Assembly: GCA_029215795.1 (NCBI GenBank)
Contig: JARDYH010000002.1
Location: 111,226,001 to 111,290,000, forward strand
Length of the DNA: 64,000 bases
DNA from: Anniella stebbinsi
Taxonomy: Eukaryota; Chordata; Lepidosauria; Squamata; Anniellidae
Reading direction: 5' to 3'
The notes under the pieces are model-generated. The model worked only from the letters and a program-made list of their open reading frames with translations, searched no databases and had not been told where the DNA came from. This document shows positions 61,101-63,171 of this stretch, piece by piece. Both the position numbers and the translations under genes were made by a program. Within the stretch, counting starts at the first letter, position 1. Each line of letters begins with the position of its first letter.

Positions 61101-63171
61101 TTGCTGTTATTGACCATTAAAATGGGTTGAGGACCCTTGATTCTAATTTCTATTATTTCAGATTTGTCCAATATGTGCAGCATTACCTGGAGGAGATCCC
61201 AATCATGTTACAGATGACTTCGCAGCTCATCTTACACTGGAACATAGAGCTCCTAGAGATTTAATATCCTTTCCTAAGCCATGAATGAACTACTAGATAG
61301 GTATTAATAGCTACCTCTGTTGATTCCAAAATAGGTGGTTCTGTTAGTGTTTTAGCACTTTCCTAGTGAGTTTGAGTTGAATAGCTAGATATGCCAAATA
61401 TGCTCTATTTGAACACCATATTAATTGTACCAATAATGGCTAGCATTAAAGTGGTAGAATTTATTTTCCTTTCTTTTAAAGAAGGGCTTGGACATTTAAG
61501 CTCCTCACCTATCTGGAATTCTGCTCATAGAGAAACGTTCAGAAAAATAAATTCCTATAGCTTTGGTTCAATTTGCTTGTAGTTGTCCAGATTGTGTATT
61601 GTATTAAATGTACATACTCTCTGTATTGGGCACAGTATAATCTGAATAATGCTGGTTAAGATATAATACAGTATGATTTAAGTTCACATAGTGCAATTTT
61701 GGGGGAGATCTTGAGATGGAAATGCACACAGCTCTAACAAAGGCTAGGGTCATTTCACGGCCCTTAGTTAATGGAGCTGAACATGAATCACACTGCAGGT
61801 TTTTGAGAACATGACCCTAGCTAAAGCAGGGCCAGTGCCCACAAACCTCAACTTGTGTGTGATGCCAGCAATACTGTAAACGGCATCTGAATGTTCAATG
61901 GGCTACTTCATGTTGCTATCTGTTAAGTCATTGGGCCATACATACACAAAATGGATGAAAGAAACCCCTGATATACTGCAAACGTACAGATGAGGCTGTG
62001 TTTTGCTTGTTGTCTGTATGTTATGTAGGTTTGGCTCTAGTTGTATAGCTTGTATAACCCAGGAAATAAATTTGAATCACTTTTTCGTGCTGATCCTTAC
62101 GAGTCCGTCATTGTCGTTTTTCCTGTTGTAATCCCGGTAACTGTGCATGTTGACACTTTTTCCTTAACTCGTCGATTATGATGAATCCAGCGGTGTTCGG
62201 CATGTTCGTAGAATGTTTCACCCAGGCCGGGGTTTGGGTGGCCCTCGCGCACGTAGATCAAACATGCACTTTACTAGCAGTTCCACTGGTGGATTTTCAT
62301 CTTCGCAGAGTTCGTATTCTCCAAGCAATAGGGAAGCTATGGATCCTATCGCTGGTAAGATTTAAGAACTTTTGTATTCCTTCGTTTTTCTGAGTCTTTG
62401 TATGTTTTGAATCCAGTACAATAAACTATTTTACTAAAAGCAGGAGTATCTTCAGTTTAATTTTATCTGCATCTCGGTTCCCTTTAGAACACTCTACACT
62501 ATAGTGGATTTCAGTTTGAATATATAAGTTTATGTTTATATTTTTGGTCAGTTGTAGCGGTGTTGAATAATTTGGGCTGATAGATACAGTTTTAGGCAAT
62601 TGCCAGCTTGAAAGATAATCCTGTTCAAAAGCCCTATGCTTTTGGGGAGGCGTAATTTGATACTGAGTTTTCATAACACCAGCAATGTATTATCATGAGG
62701 GGCTGAGATTTAGGGACAGGGGATACACGTCTGTCTATTTTACAAGGATGGAGTAAAATCAGAAGTGAATGGAACAGAATTCTAGAAGGAATTTATTGTG
62801 ATAATGAGAGATGGTACAGGCAGAGGGCTCAGTGGTGCTATCGTAGATTTCACTGTAATCCTGGATTCCGTTTTTTTTATGTTGGCAGAGCTTTTGTCTC
62901 AGTTGTCTGGTGTGCGGCGTTCTGCAGGAGGACAGCTCAATTCCTCTGGCCCTTCCGCGTCTCAGTTACAGCAGCTGCAGATGCAATTGCAGTTAGAACG
63001 GCAACATGCACAGGCGGCACGGCAACAACTGGAGACGGCACGCAACGCGACAAGGCGCGCCAACACTAGCAGCGTCACCACCACTATTACACAATCTACA
63101 GCAACAACCAACACATCTAACACAGAAAACAGTCAACAGGCTATCCAGAACTCTCAGTTCCTCCTTACAAG
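2648..63171 (+). CDS. KCMF1: KCMF1, E3 ubiquitin ligase with ZZ and C2H2 zinc fingers (six coding exons seen, 3' end outside window)
   Basis: Six exons join in frame: 2648-2663, 49454-49621, 57210-57349, 61162-61263, 62180-62354, 62889-63171 (884 nt, 294 codons plus 2 nt). The protein starts MSRHEGVSCDAC. It has a ZZ-type zinc finger at about residues 6-60, a C2H2 finger (CPYC...HVTSEH) at about 78-101, a second Cys/His module (CPIC...HLTLEH) at about 110-136, a Ser/Arg-rich linker, and a Gln-rich coiled coil near residues 225-260. The order and wording match vertebrate KCMF1, which is about 381 residues, so roughly the last 85 are missing to the right. From family knowledge, KCMF1 is a cytosolic E3 ligase whose ZZ domain reads N-degrons and which works with UBR4 in protein quality control. 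All introns have GT-AG ends except intron 4, which is U12-type. The exons show no frameshift or stop. Confidence 0.96.
3100..4680. other. Intron 1, no recognisable element
   Basis: The first ~500 bases after the CpG island stay G-rich (GGGGGAAGG-type runs) before the base composition falls to the AT-rich intron average. I find no coding motif, terminal repeats or tandem array here. Confidence 0.5.
4700..5010 (+). repeat. Interspersed repeat ending in GATCCAGCAGAGCTG, unclassified
   Basis: The segment reads ...TTGCTGCCACTGGATGTGACAATG... and ends CTGATCTGATCCAGCAGAGCTG...TTATGTTCTTAC. A second copy in reverse orientation lies at 6775-7030 (CTGGATCAGATCAAAGGTCCATCTAATC), with shared phrases such as CTGAATACCATTTGC / GGTATACTGCCACTGAATA. 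No reading frame is visible. I cannot tell from sequence alone whether it is a SINE or a LINE 3' end. Confidence 0.6.
6775..7030 (-). repeat. Reverse copy of the GATCCAGCAG interspersed repeat
   Basis: It reads ACTGGATCAGATCAAAGGTCCATCTAATC, then GCACCTAACTAG...CCTTGGGAAACTCA and TATACTGCCACTGAATAGGG. These are diverged reverse complements of the repeat at 4700-5010. Confidence 0.55.
7140..7990 (-). mobile_element. LINE 3' region, degenerate
   Basis: On the minus strand the text resembles the 3' ends of reptile CR1/L2-group LINEs: remarks such as TTTATATCCCACTTTTTTG at 7816-7836 (a 'cell shows scaled tail' of the AAAAGTGGGATATAAATAA type), and a purine-rich non-coding body between 7260 and 7740. 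No RT motif survives. The call rests on pattern memory of such tails and is tentative. Confidence 0.35.
8390..8775 (+). mobile_element. LINE 3' tail interrupted by a fold-back insert
   Basis: CTGTAAGCCTCTTTGAGTGCC at about 8441-8463 and GGCAGGGTATAAATCAAATTAATAAATAATA at 8749-8779 together form a typical CR1/L2-group 3' tail. The 256-bp insert described separately splits it, with a 14-bp duplication of the tail sequence on each side. Confidence 0.65.
8479..8734. mobile_element. Fold-back insert with 49-bp inverted arms and 14-bp target duplication
   Basis: TTGTTTGGTAGAAA occurs exactly at 8465-8478 and again at 8735-8748. Between them lies a 256-bp insert. Its arms 8516-8564 (starting AAACCCCGTGGTGGGTCCAC) and 8685-8733 are reverse complements with two mismatches, separated by 120 bases. 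The right arm reaches the insert edge; the left arm is preceded by 37 extra bases. A 14-bp duplication fits target-primed retrotransposition better than a cut-and-paste transposase. I do not recognise the family. Confidence 0.75.
8776..9320 (-). mobile_element. LINE ORF2 fragment (RT C-terminal part), broken
   Basis: Minus-strand reading shows QGSILSPML (about 9240-9210), then IIQRFGLNI, then in shifted frame a DDTQLYF-type motif ([10 protein letters not shown] / [13 protein letters not shown], about 9165-9135), then [10 protein letters not shown]. These are the RT palm motifs of CR1/L2-group LINEs. At least two frames are needed, so the copy is dead. Confidence 0.7.
9600..10900. other. Intron 1, no recognisable element
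   Basis: AT-rich sequence without coding motifs, terminal repeats or tandem arrays that I can support. Confidence 0.45.
10912..11438 (-). mobile_element. Solo LTR with 5-bp target duplication
   Basis: The element starts TGTCATGATT and ends ATCCTGACA, giving TGTCA/TGACA termini, and is flanked on both sides by GTTAG (10907-10911 and 11439-11443). Read on the minus strand it contains an AATAAAGCTTTGTAGATT polyadenylation-type signal. Length 527 bp, no coding sequence. A 5-bp duplication fits Ty3/gypsy or a class of endogenous retrovirus; I cannot separate these. A C-run lies at 11341-11352. Confidence 0.8.
11466..11784. repeat. Element bounded by two palindromic GCAAATCATGGGTTAA motifs
   Basis: A near-perfect palindrome at 11466-11496 (GCAAATCATGGGTTAATTAACCC...) recurs at 11750-11784. 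The 250 bases between contain further half-copies (CAACCCAAAGTTAAACTAAG). It resembles a small DNA-transposon derivative, but I cannot place it in a superfamily or find a clean target duplication. Confidence 0.45.
12535..12615 (+). repeat. LINE 3' tail fragment
   Basis: TTTTGTAAACCGCCCAGAAAGCTTTGGCTATTTGGCGGTATATAAATGTAATAAATAAT is nearly the same as the tail of the LINE at 15393-15925, so this is a severely 5'-truncated copy of that family. Confidence 0.75.
12895..13140. repeat. Unclassified moderately CpG-rich repeat
   Basis: The stretch has CGCAGCCACCGTGGGTTAG and GGTGATCGTGTGAACCGGCC near its ends, and repeated GTCATCAAAAAACCCTG / CAGGGTTCATATGAC inner inverted phrases. It stands out from AT-rich flanks. 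No clear duplication or terminal repeat could be fixed. Confidence 0.35.
13393..13528. mobile_element. Short hAT-like palindromic element with exact 8-bp target duplication
   Basis: GCTTATAG occurs exactly at 13385-13392 and 13529-13536. The 136-bp insert is largely self-complementary around GGTGCCCTCCAGAT...GGAGCACC and ends GGCCTACCTCTG. The exact 8-bp duplication is the hAT signature. The same core (CAACCTGGTGCCCTCCAGAT...) recurs in the element at 21185. Confidence 0.78.
15390..15925 (+). mobile_element. LINE (CR1/L2 group) 3' end, ORF2 C-terminus plus tail
   Basis: An open stretch 15393-15734 encodes the usual end of ORF2 in this LINE group: a LHWLPV-type phrase in another frame at 15405, then [61 protein letters not shown] and [10 protein letters not shown], then a stop. 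The 3'UTR ends GTAAACCGCCCAGAGAGCTTTGGCTATGGGG...AATAAATAAATAAATA. The 5' part is missing. Confidence 0.85.
16110..16857. mobile_element. hAT-like element carrying an L1-type ORF2 fragment
   Basis: The termini are CAGGGGTCC (16110) and GGACCCCTG (16857). The flanking 8-mers TCTTAGAT and CATTAGAT match at 6 of 8. The homologous repeat at 21 kb reads ATTTAGATCAATAATTTT across this point, an empty site. The interior from about 16430 to 16810 encodes, on the minus strand, an L1-like ORF2 C-terminus, so the element is composite. Confidence 0.75.
16528..16809 (-). pseudogene. L1-type ORF2 C-terminal fragment
   Basis: The minus-strand frame includes [20 protein letters not shown], then [19 protein letters not shown], then EVITHI. 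The CWRC...HMFW.CP pattern is characteristic of the region after RT in L1-clade ORF2 proteins. Only about 90 codons remain. It lies wholly inside the hAT-like element. Confidence 0.75.
17050..18300. other. Intron 1, no recognisable element
   Basis: AT-rich text with short A/T runs (ATGAATGAATAAATAA at about 17524). A possible worn LINE tail (GGCAGGATATAAACACAGC, about 17501) precedes it. Nothing else can be supported. Confidence 0.4.
18480..18831. mobile_element. CpG-rich small element with repeated GCGCAT motifs
   Basis: The ends CCTCCTCCACACG and CCTTGTGGAGGGGGC are inverted repeats, flanked by CCTGGT on both sides (18474-18479, 18832-18837). The 352-bp interior is packed with CpG and with variants of AATGCGCATT in both orientations (near 18586, 18640, 18671, 18713, 18763, 18779 and 18808), in sharp contrast to AT-rich flanks. 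It has no coding role that I can see. The high CpG suggests a young insertion or protection from methylation-driven decay. Confidence 0.65.
19441..19475. repeat. (CT)n microsatellite
   Basis: CTTCTCTCTCTCTTTCTCTCTCTCTCTCTCTC read directly as a pyrimidine-only dinucleotide run with one interruption. Confidence 0.9.
20077..20440. mobile_element. PIF/Harbinger-like MITE, copy 1
   Basis: The ends GGGTGAAATCCTATG and CACAGGATTGCTCTC are inverted repeats, flanked by TTA on both sides (20074-20076 and 20441-20443). Three-base TWA duplications are typical of PIF/Harbinger. The interior phrases GCATTTTAGCTAGATGGGCATT and GGGGATAGCTTGTATCC recur in the copies at 48679 and 52237. Confidence 0.72.
21022..21888. 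repeat. Long repeat copy X with inverted termini, containing a small hAT element
   Basis: It begins TAGAGATGTAAAATTTCC and ends GGCCTTCACATCTCTAG, i.e. inverted TAGAGATGT ends. It matches the interrupted copy at 14.4-17.0 kb, and its right end is echoed in reverse at about 34606-34650 (CTAGAGATGTGAAGGCCTGG). No coding frame. A DNA-transposon derivative is likely, superfamily unknown. It is itself interrupted by the 85-bp hAT element at 21185. Confidence 0.6.
21185..21269. mobile_element. 85-bp hAT-like palindrome
   Basis: It starts CAGTGTTCCCCAACCTGG and ends CCAGGTTGGAGAGGGCTG; the arms are reverse complements. The flanks TTTTAAGA and CTTTAGGA match at 6 of 8. The related copy Y at about 14580 reads straight through (TTACTTTAGGAACATAAAATG), supporting an insertion here. 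Confidence 0.7.
21888..21966. repeat. Fragment of the GGTGCC-type hAT palindrome, split by repeat X
   Basis: GTCAGGAATGGTGGGAGTTATAGTCCCAAACATC is the second half of the palindrome whose first half (CAACTTGGTGCCTTACGGATGTTTTGGAGTACAACTC) ends at about 21020. Repeat X lies between them. Confidence 0.5.
21968..22171. repeat. 102-bp direct tandem duplication
   Basis: The unit beginning CAAGCTACTCTGGGTAGTTG at 21968 repeats from 22070 with a single visible difference (CCTATCTG versus CCTGTCTG). The two units abut without spacer. Confidence 0.95.
22524..22644 (+). mobile_element. Minimal DIRS derivative (ends only, about 121 bp)
   Basis: The left 35 bases match the DIRS-B left tip (TTCTTCTTCGTGGTCTCTG...CATCACACAT). 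The right ~60 bases match its right tip (TGTGTGACTGCACAGATGACC...GCAACCTGCATTT). Only about 25 bases of the inner terminal repeats remain between them, forming a palindrome around GGCGCC. No coding sequence is left. The edges coincide exactly with those of the full elements, including the TT/TTA on the right, so it looks like a mobilised internal-deletion product, not a random fragment. Confidence 0.88.
23800..24990 (+). mobile_element. LINE (CR1/L2 group) with 5' inversion
   Basis: On the minus strand, 24180-23800 encodes RT fingers and palm motifs: [22 protein letters not shown], then [20 protein letters not shown], then [11 protein letters not shown]. On the plus strand, from about 24190, the downstream part follows: [35 protein letters not shown], a [14 protein letters not shown] end in shifted frame, and the tail GGCTATGGGGCAGTATATAAATGTTAATAATAAT. 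The two parts are head to head with the middle of RT absent, the layout left by twin-primed insertion. The tail subfamily is that of the copy at 15390. Frames are broken. Confidence 0.82.
24947..24992. repeat. (AAT)n(AAC)n microsatellite at LINE tail
   Basis: TTAATAATAATAATAATAATAATAATAACAACAACAACAAC read directly at the 3' end of the preceding LINE; it probably grew from the LINE tail. Confidence 0.92.
25000..25295. repeat. Unclassified repeat with AACCATAGTTTGTT half-palindromes
   Basis: Phrases such as ACAAACCATAGTTTGTTAAC, AGTAAACCATAGTTCGTTAGC and CACACAACTCAGC occur in both orientations, giving hairpin potential. Similar vocabulary appears at 18310-18470 and 18838-18890, around the CpG-rich element. 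Boundaries not fixed. Confidence 0.4.
25495..25985 (+). mobile_element. LINE (CR1/L2 group, second subfamily) 3' end
   Basis: The frame 25534-25818 encodes [55 protein letters not shown] and [14 protein letters not shown], then stop. The 3'UTR ends CCTTGATCCGGAGGGAGAGGCGGGTAAGAAATAATAATAAT. The wording differs from the 15.4/24.2 kb copies, so it is another subfamily. It is followed by an AAT/ATT microsatellite. Confidence 0.85.
26457..27190 (-). mobile_element. LINE (same subfamily as 25.5 kb copy), reverse orientation, deleted internally
   Basis: On the minus strand, about 27180-27100 encodes an [18 protein letters not shown] RT motif. Then 27023-26796 gives [20 protein letters not shown] and [16 protein letters not shown], and 26765-26665 gives [25 protein letters not shown]. 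The middle of ORF2 is missing and frames are broken. The tail runs into an AAT microsatellite at 26457-26490. It faces the copy at 25.5 kb tail to tail. Confidence 0.8.
27190..27740. other. Intron 1, no recognisable element
   Basis: AT-rich text. A short inverted phrase (TAAATTATAATTTCAATTTCCTGACAAGTTGAAATTATATTTTATG) lies at 27615-27660, and an ATTT run at 27700-27715 immediately precedes DIRS-A. Confidence 0.4.
28108..30521 (+). pseudogene. DIRS-A Gag-like protein, broken
   Basis: It starts at ATG 28108 ([10 protein letters not shown]) and aligns by eye along its length with the intact Gag of DIRS-B. The N-terminus has paired cysteines (CVRC...CVACLG...CALC) that may bind zinc, followed by a long Ser/Pro/Arg-rich region and a conserved C-terminal half. 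Damage: a one-base deletion near 28375 (frame changes from the 28108 frame to the 28374 frame), then in-frame stops at 28926 (TAA), 29178 (TGA) and 30006 (TGA). A roughly 75-bp unit is duplicated in tandem at about 28672-28812, and a 21-bp unit at about 29189-29230. It ends at 30521 and overlaps the RT frame. Confidence 0.85.
30214..32385 (+). pseudogene. DIRS-A reverse transcriptase / RNase H polyprotein, broken
   Basis: RT motifs are clear: [21 protein letters not shown], then [14 protein letters not shown], and the catalytic YLDD at 31132-31143. RNase H follows ([35 protein letters not shown]), then the DIRS-type C-terminal region ending near [14 protein letters not shown] at 31438 interrupts the frame where DIRS-B has an Arg codon, consistent with CpG decay. 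Near 32110 about 31 bases present in DIRS-B are missing, shifting the frame, and a further one-base loss lies near 32265. The start codon is not obvious; the frame is open from within the gag overlap. Confidence 0.88.
32353..33402 (+). pseudogene. DIRS-A tyrosine recombinase, one nonsense codon
   Basis: ATG at 32353 opens a 349-codon frame with the tyrosine-recombinase layout: a SAM-like N-terminal core-binding domain ([12 protein letters not shown]), then [10 protein letters not shown] with the first catalytic Arg, then HSTRGQ (His and second Arg). A TAG at 33301 replaces the Trp codon of the same position in DIRS-B, only a few residues before the Tyr nucleophile (KQYRLDVR), so any product would lack it. 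After this stop the frame runs on to TAA at 33400. Integration and circle-joining are the family role. Confidence 0.88.
33446..33543 (+). repeat. Internal complementary region of DIRS-A
   Basis: The left part (33446-33483) is the reverse complement of the element's left tip; the right part (33484-33543) is the reverse complement of its right tip. They meet with no gap at ...AAGAAGAAATGCAGG..., so the block is a copy of the two ends joined head to tail. This is the diagnostic DIRS1-type internal complementary region, thought to template completion of the ends and formation of a circular intermediate. Confidence 0.9.
33865..35830. other. Intron 1, mostly unassigned
   Basis: Apart from a fragment of repeat X at about 34606-34650, nothing here can be assigned. 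Repeated TTGGTACC/TTGATACT-type phrases at 34960-35520 faintly resemble a mutated, antisense DIRS gag, but no frame supports this. Confidence 0.35.
35835..36345 (+). mobile_element. CR1-type LINE RT fragment, heavily decayed
   Basis: Broken-frame remnants of RT are recognisable: GTGCAGTTCTCCAAGGATTTATATTGGGACTGGTGC (the QGSVLGP..F region), GCCAAGTTTACTGATGAAAATAAATTA (the AKFADDTKL box), then text of the following thumb region through TTACTACACTTGGAATATTGTATGC. Many indels and stops. Confidence 0.6.
36346..36590 (+). mobile_element. Decayed right end of a DIRS element
   Basis: The stretch ATATGTGTGACTGCATAGATGACCACTCAAAGAGCTATAG at 36526-36567 is a clear but mutated copy of the right tip of DIRS-A/B. 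Upstream, TTGAACTGAGCTCTG and TCTGCATGGAGCTG are weakly reminiscent of the inner terminal repeat. The left limit at 36346 is a guess set by the end of the preceding LINE fragment. No coding capacity. Confidence 0.55.
37236..37260. repeat. Long C homopolymer
   Basis: A run of about 17 C residues is followed by ATCCCCC. Similar runs occur at about 2429, 11341, 45081, 46231 and 56355. Confidence 0.9.
38313..40691 (+). CDS. DIRS-B Gag-like protein, intact
   Basis: The 792-codon open frame begins at ATG 38313 ([13 protein letters not shown]), about 340 bases inside the element. Residues ~10-45 hold three CxxC/CxxxC pairs (CSRC, CLVCLG, CPHC), a likely zinc-binding module. A long Ser/Pro/Thr/Lys-rich, low-complexity middle follows, then an SR-dipeptide block (39364-39470). 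The more conserved C-terminal half contains [20 protein letters not shown] and [20 protein letters not shown], and the tail is Gln/Arg-rich. Its role is inferred from position and the DIRS family: the structural nucleic-acid-binding protein of the retroelement particle. The stop at 40691 lies about 200 bases into the overlapping RT frame (+1 relative to gag). Confidence 0.85.
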   Translation: MAQSALFKHCSRCSAKLTLKDGHSLCLVCLGEGHVVDSCPHCMTFSRQTQRNRADRLRSLLWSKALSAVDRPPQKRRSRDQSPRSMDSDTGRRTSGERGHTSVNRSNPASPCSFPLGEAAEDPLPLLVVDPIRKPSIPTKKSGKTKTKVAKSKSSLKTASASKPSTAKPSKAAAPTKHAPSTPRHTSREERLSTSKHPSVSGEQRVSTPKRPSTSRLELPSAPKRPSTSTKHTTSSTPRLSASTPHGTPAIPARQPSLPARKQSTPTPSRPASSPILSQRSTSLAHRATSLPPRPVLPSLSLEGCSSDVELVDVIQSDISMGIDTDVNVDAGDVQQPLSVPSPMSRASRTATYRSRSQSRSRSRSRRWDSYSDRSRSRSRHRSEPRYLFDPYTGRRIGRSPSQIRERRAATQGHRTSVAPKHASATVRRRPLSPTSGDGYASDTSSVRSLAPSMPSPPEDVGSMDRPSPSLELGSFSDQMQRMAQSLGLDIHQPQDDLEDKIYDVMYSEPAPQLTLPLVPTLLKTFKGPWENPATAAMTSKRLETLYKVKDGDAPYLCSHPQPNSIVVESSQGRPGKSHSTPIDKEGRKLDAFGRRVYSSATLGFKIANYQATMARYQLFLWEKISTLTDYLPDEQRELARVFQTEATRLSRQQLTTASHQTDCSAKALVGAVALRRHAWLRTSTLPTETKTRIEDLPFDGEGLFHATTDMAMDVIHKAKMTARKMGAAGQQPQQQTRQRRWYRPFQYQPRRQQERTQRFQAQQQQSSFQSRKAAPRYSKARRQDMASKRRL
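40492..42590 (+). pseudogene. DIRS-B reverse transcriptase / RNase H (plus methyltransferase-like tail), one frameshift
   Basis: The first segment, in the frame of 40492, carries [37 protein letters not shown] and the catalytic YLDD at 41299-41310. At the T-run 41414-41417 one base is missing relative to DIRS-A, and the frame ends in TAG at 41443. The rest continues in the frame of 40776: RNase H ([35 protein letters not shown]), then a region with [13 protein letters not shown] and [13 protein letters not shown] elements are known to carry an adenine-methyltransferase-like domain in this position; I assign it only tentatively. The frame stops at 42590. The start is uncertain because the frame is already open inside gag and has no early ATG. 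Confidence 0.88.
42593..43606 (+). CDS. DIRS-B tyrosine recombinase, intact
   Basis: ATG 42593 ([13 protein letters not shown]) opens 337 codons ending at TGA 43604, just 3 bases after the RT stop. The N-terminal SAM-like core-binding domain ([12 protein letters not shown]) precedes the catalytic domain. All expected active-site residues are readable: Arg in [10 protein letters not shown] (43037-43042), His at 43427 and Arg at 43436 in AHSTRGQA, and the Tyr nucleophile at 43535 in KHYRLDVR. The same frame is open upstream to 41726, so translation from the overlap is also possible. In this family the enzyme inserts the circular cDNA without making target duplications. This is the best-preserved enzyme of the window's mobile elements. 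Confidence 0.92.
   Translation: MSPALRSIFEASTKPSTRASYARKWNRFLRFAKEKGFPPRDGPITGIIDFLYSLHAVGLKPSSIKVYLAAISGQHAKINGFTVFTHPVAKTFMKGLRQMFPLLRQIVPQWSLSVVLTALTTKPFEPLATIDLRLLTFKAVFLVAITSARRASELAALMVEPPYTQFFKDKVVLRPGPLFVPKVSSMFHINQDIVLPTFFKASTDPLCTALHALDVRRTLAFYKKRTETIRKSDKLFVCYGGKAKGLAVSSQRLSRWIVDTIVLAYQVLGKQPPVSFTAHSTRGQATSTALIHGATVPDICRAATWSNASTFVKHYRLDVRAARDASFGRAVLSSICQ
43652..43748 (+). repeat. Internal complementary region of DIRS-B
   Basis: Bases 43652-43689 are the reverse complement of the element's left tip and 43690-43748 of its right tip, abutting at GAAGAAGAA|ATGCAGG. The block therefore records the sequence of the joined ends. It lies about 45 bases after the recombinase stop, the standard place in DIRS1-type elements. 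Confidence 0.9.
44220..46690. other. Intron 1, no recognisable element
   Basis: I find two C-runs (45081, 46231) and otherwise unremarkable intronic sequence. The phrase TAAATGCTTTGAATATTTAAAATGCTATATAAACG near 46332 resembles a worn repeat tail, but I cannot assign it. Confidence 0.4.
46690..48050 (+). mobile_element. Probable relic of a DIRS-like or related retroelement
   Basis: I see scattered weak signals in order. A Lys-rich stretch (KKKDKKA, about 47195-47220) followed by Pro/Ser-rich codons resembles a Gag middle. A Tyr/Arg-rich segment [15 protein letters not shown] lies at about 47588. Then [15 protein letters not shown] at about 47920-47965 resembles the [12 protein letters not shown]ase H motif of DIRS elements. 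The frames are broken and the ends unseen. It could also be another retroelement class. Confidence 0.35.
48679..49099. mobile_element. PIF/Harbinger-like MITE, copy 2
   Basis: The ends GGGTGCAATTCTATAG and CCATAGGATTGCTCCC are inverted repeats, flanked by TAA on both sides (48676-48678 and 49100-49102). It shares CCTGCATTTTTCACTAGATGGGC with copy 1. 421 bp, non-coding, with pyrimidine-rich and G-rich inner tracts. Confidence 0.72.
49220..49246. repeat. (TTG)n microsatellite
   Basis: GTTGTTGTTGTTGTTGTTGTTATTTT read directly, about 200 bases before exon 2. Confidence 0.9.
49454..49621 (+). CDS. KCMF1: KCMF1 coding exon 2 (ZZ zinc finger)
   Basis: The acceptor TTTGTTTGCAG ends at 49453 and the donor GTAAGT begins at 49622. 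The 168-nt exon encodes residues 6-61 and holds nearly the whole ZZ finger: CDAC, then [16 protein letters not shown] and the distal HTTDH pair. The exon starts in phase 1, completing the Gly codon opened by exon 1, and ends in phase 1 within the Asp62 codon. Confidence 0.97.
50497..50547. repeat. Three tandem copies of a 17-bp unit
   Basis: GTGGTACACATCAGGGT repeats exactly at 50497, 50514 and 50531 within intron 2. Confidence 0.97.
50550..52080. other. Intron 2, no recognisable element
   Basis: I see short C- and G-runs (51293, 51491) but no coding motif, terminal repeat or array. Confidence 0.4.
52109..52145. repeat. (TA)n(TATG)n microsatellite followed by G-run
   Basis: ATATATATATATGTATGTATGTATGTATGTATGTGGGGGGGG is read directly. 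Confidence 0.92.
52237..52410. mobile_element. PIF/Harbinger-like MITE, copy 3, 3'-truncated
   Basis: It starts GGGCACAGTCCTATGG after TTA and contains ACATTTTAGCTAGATGGGCGATT and GGGGATAGCTTGTATTCGC, as in copy 1. No matching right end is seen before the next LINE tail, so the copy is incomplete. Confidence 0.62.
52415..53245 (-). mobile_element. LINE 3'-end fragments, reverse orientation
   Basis: Two segments read on the minus strand look like LINE 3' ends. At 52415-52640 the tail phrase TTTAAAAGATCTCTGTCCCACTTTTAAACATGG... is followed by the usual poly-purine body. At 52915-53240, TAACATTTATATACCACCTTATC... precedes text whose reverse strand reads GCAAACATAAAGGGGCTTTC. No coding motif survives, so the class is tentative. 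Confidence 0.45.
53250..55105. other. Intron 2, no firmly recognisable element
   Basis: A weak resemblance to the Harbinger-like MITE (TTCATTTTTGTTTAGCTAGCTGG at about 53851) lacks ends. Otherwise unassigned. Confidence 0.35.
55109..55270. mobile_element. Palindromic MITE, about 160 bp
   Basis: The left end GGCCTGTTCAGATGACGCGCTAAGCCATGG and right end CCATGGCTTAGCATGGCGTCTGAACAGGTC are inverted repeats about 28 bp long with few differences. The middle repeats TAACCATGGTG/CACCATGGTTAG-type phrases. No coding sequence. The target duplication is unclear (A-rich on both sides). Confidence 0.7.
55346..55381. repeat. Perfect 16-bp inverted repeat (hairpin) with 4-base loop
   Basis: CATGTTACCTCTACAT is followed by GTAG and then its exact reverse complement. 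No T-run follows, so a terminator reading is not supported. Confidence 0.9.
56428..56748. mobile_element. Non-autonomous hAT-like element
   Basis: The termini CAGACGTAGGC and GCCTACCCCTG are inverted repeats. The flanks ATATACAC (56420-56427) and ATATACAT (56749-56756) match at 7 of 8. 321 bp. The GGTGCC-rich wording near both ends (e.g. GTGGTGCCAGGACAGTTTCTCAAA) resembles the element at 16110. Confidence 0.75.
57210..57349 (+). CDS. KCMF1: KCMF1 coding exon 3 (C2H2 finger)
   Basis: The acceptor TCTTTTTCCAG ends at 57209 and the donor GTAAGC starts at 57350. The 140-nt exon encodes residues 62-108, beginning [10 protein letters not shown] and including the C2H2 finger CPYCGKMGY...HVTSEH. It ends on a codon boundary. 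Confidence 0.97.
57520..57960 (-). mobile_element. LINE 3'-end fragment in intron 3, tentative
   Basis: After a C-run, the text CAACTTTATTACCTGCTTCTCATTATAAAATAATCCC looks like a reversed LINE tail. It is followed by A-rich text and by GGTCCTAAGCCATGGAGAGCTTAATATG, whose reverse complement resembles a LINE 3'UTR. No motif remains. Confidence 0.35.
58000..61160. other. Intron 3, no recognisable element
   Basis: A short reversed or worn tail (AAGTGGGATATAAATGTGTTTAATAATG at about 59810) is the only hint of a mobile element. Nothing else can be supported. Confidence 0.4.
61162..61263 (+). CDS. KCMF1: KCMF1 coding exon 4
   Basis: The acceptor TATTATTTCAG ends at 61161. The exon encodes 34 residues (109-142), beginning [11 protein letters not shown] and ending HRAPRDL, and includes the CPIC...HLTLEH module. 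No GT donor follows. The next bases are ATATCCTTTCC, a U12-type donor, and the exon must end at 61263 for the frame to meet exon 5. Confidence 0.95.
61264..62179 (+). other. KCMF1: KCMF1 intron 4, U12-type (minor spliceosome), apparent AT-AT ends
   Basis: The intron opens with ATATCCTTT, matching the U12 donor consensus (RTATCCTTT). Near its end is TTCCTTAAC (to 62168), a perfect U12 branch-site match, with the branch adenosine about 12-13 nt before the exon. Keeping the conserved protein order ...RDL|DESSGV... forces exon 5 to begin at the GAT at 62180, so the intron's last two bases are AT (GATTAT). AT-AC is the usual partner of an AT donor. Length 916 nt. Confidence 0.88.
62180..62354 (+). 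CDS. KCMF1: KCMF1 coding exon 5 (Arg/Ser-rich linker)
   Basis: The 175-nt exon encodes residues 143-200, beginning [18 protein letters not shown] and ending with NREAMDPIA. The donor GTAAGA begins at 62355. The exon ends in phase 1 and joins exon 6 to restore a Glu codon. Its left edge follows a U12 branch site, not a polypyrimidine tract with AG. Confidence 0.95.
62889..63171 (+). CDS. KCMF1: KCMF1 coding exon 6 (Gln-rich coiled coil)
   Basis: A T-rich tract and TTGGCAG form the acceptor (ends 62888). The 283-nt exon encodes residues 201-294, starting [15 protein letters not shown] after the split Glu codon. It carries a heptad-like Gln-rich helix ([17 protein letters not shown]) followed by a Thr/Ser/Asn-rich tail. 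The donor GTAACT begins at 63172, leaving phase 2. The next coding exon is beyond 64000. Confidence 0.95.
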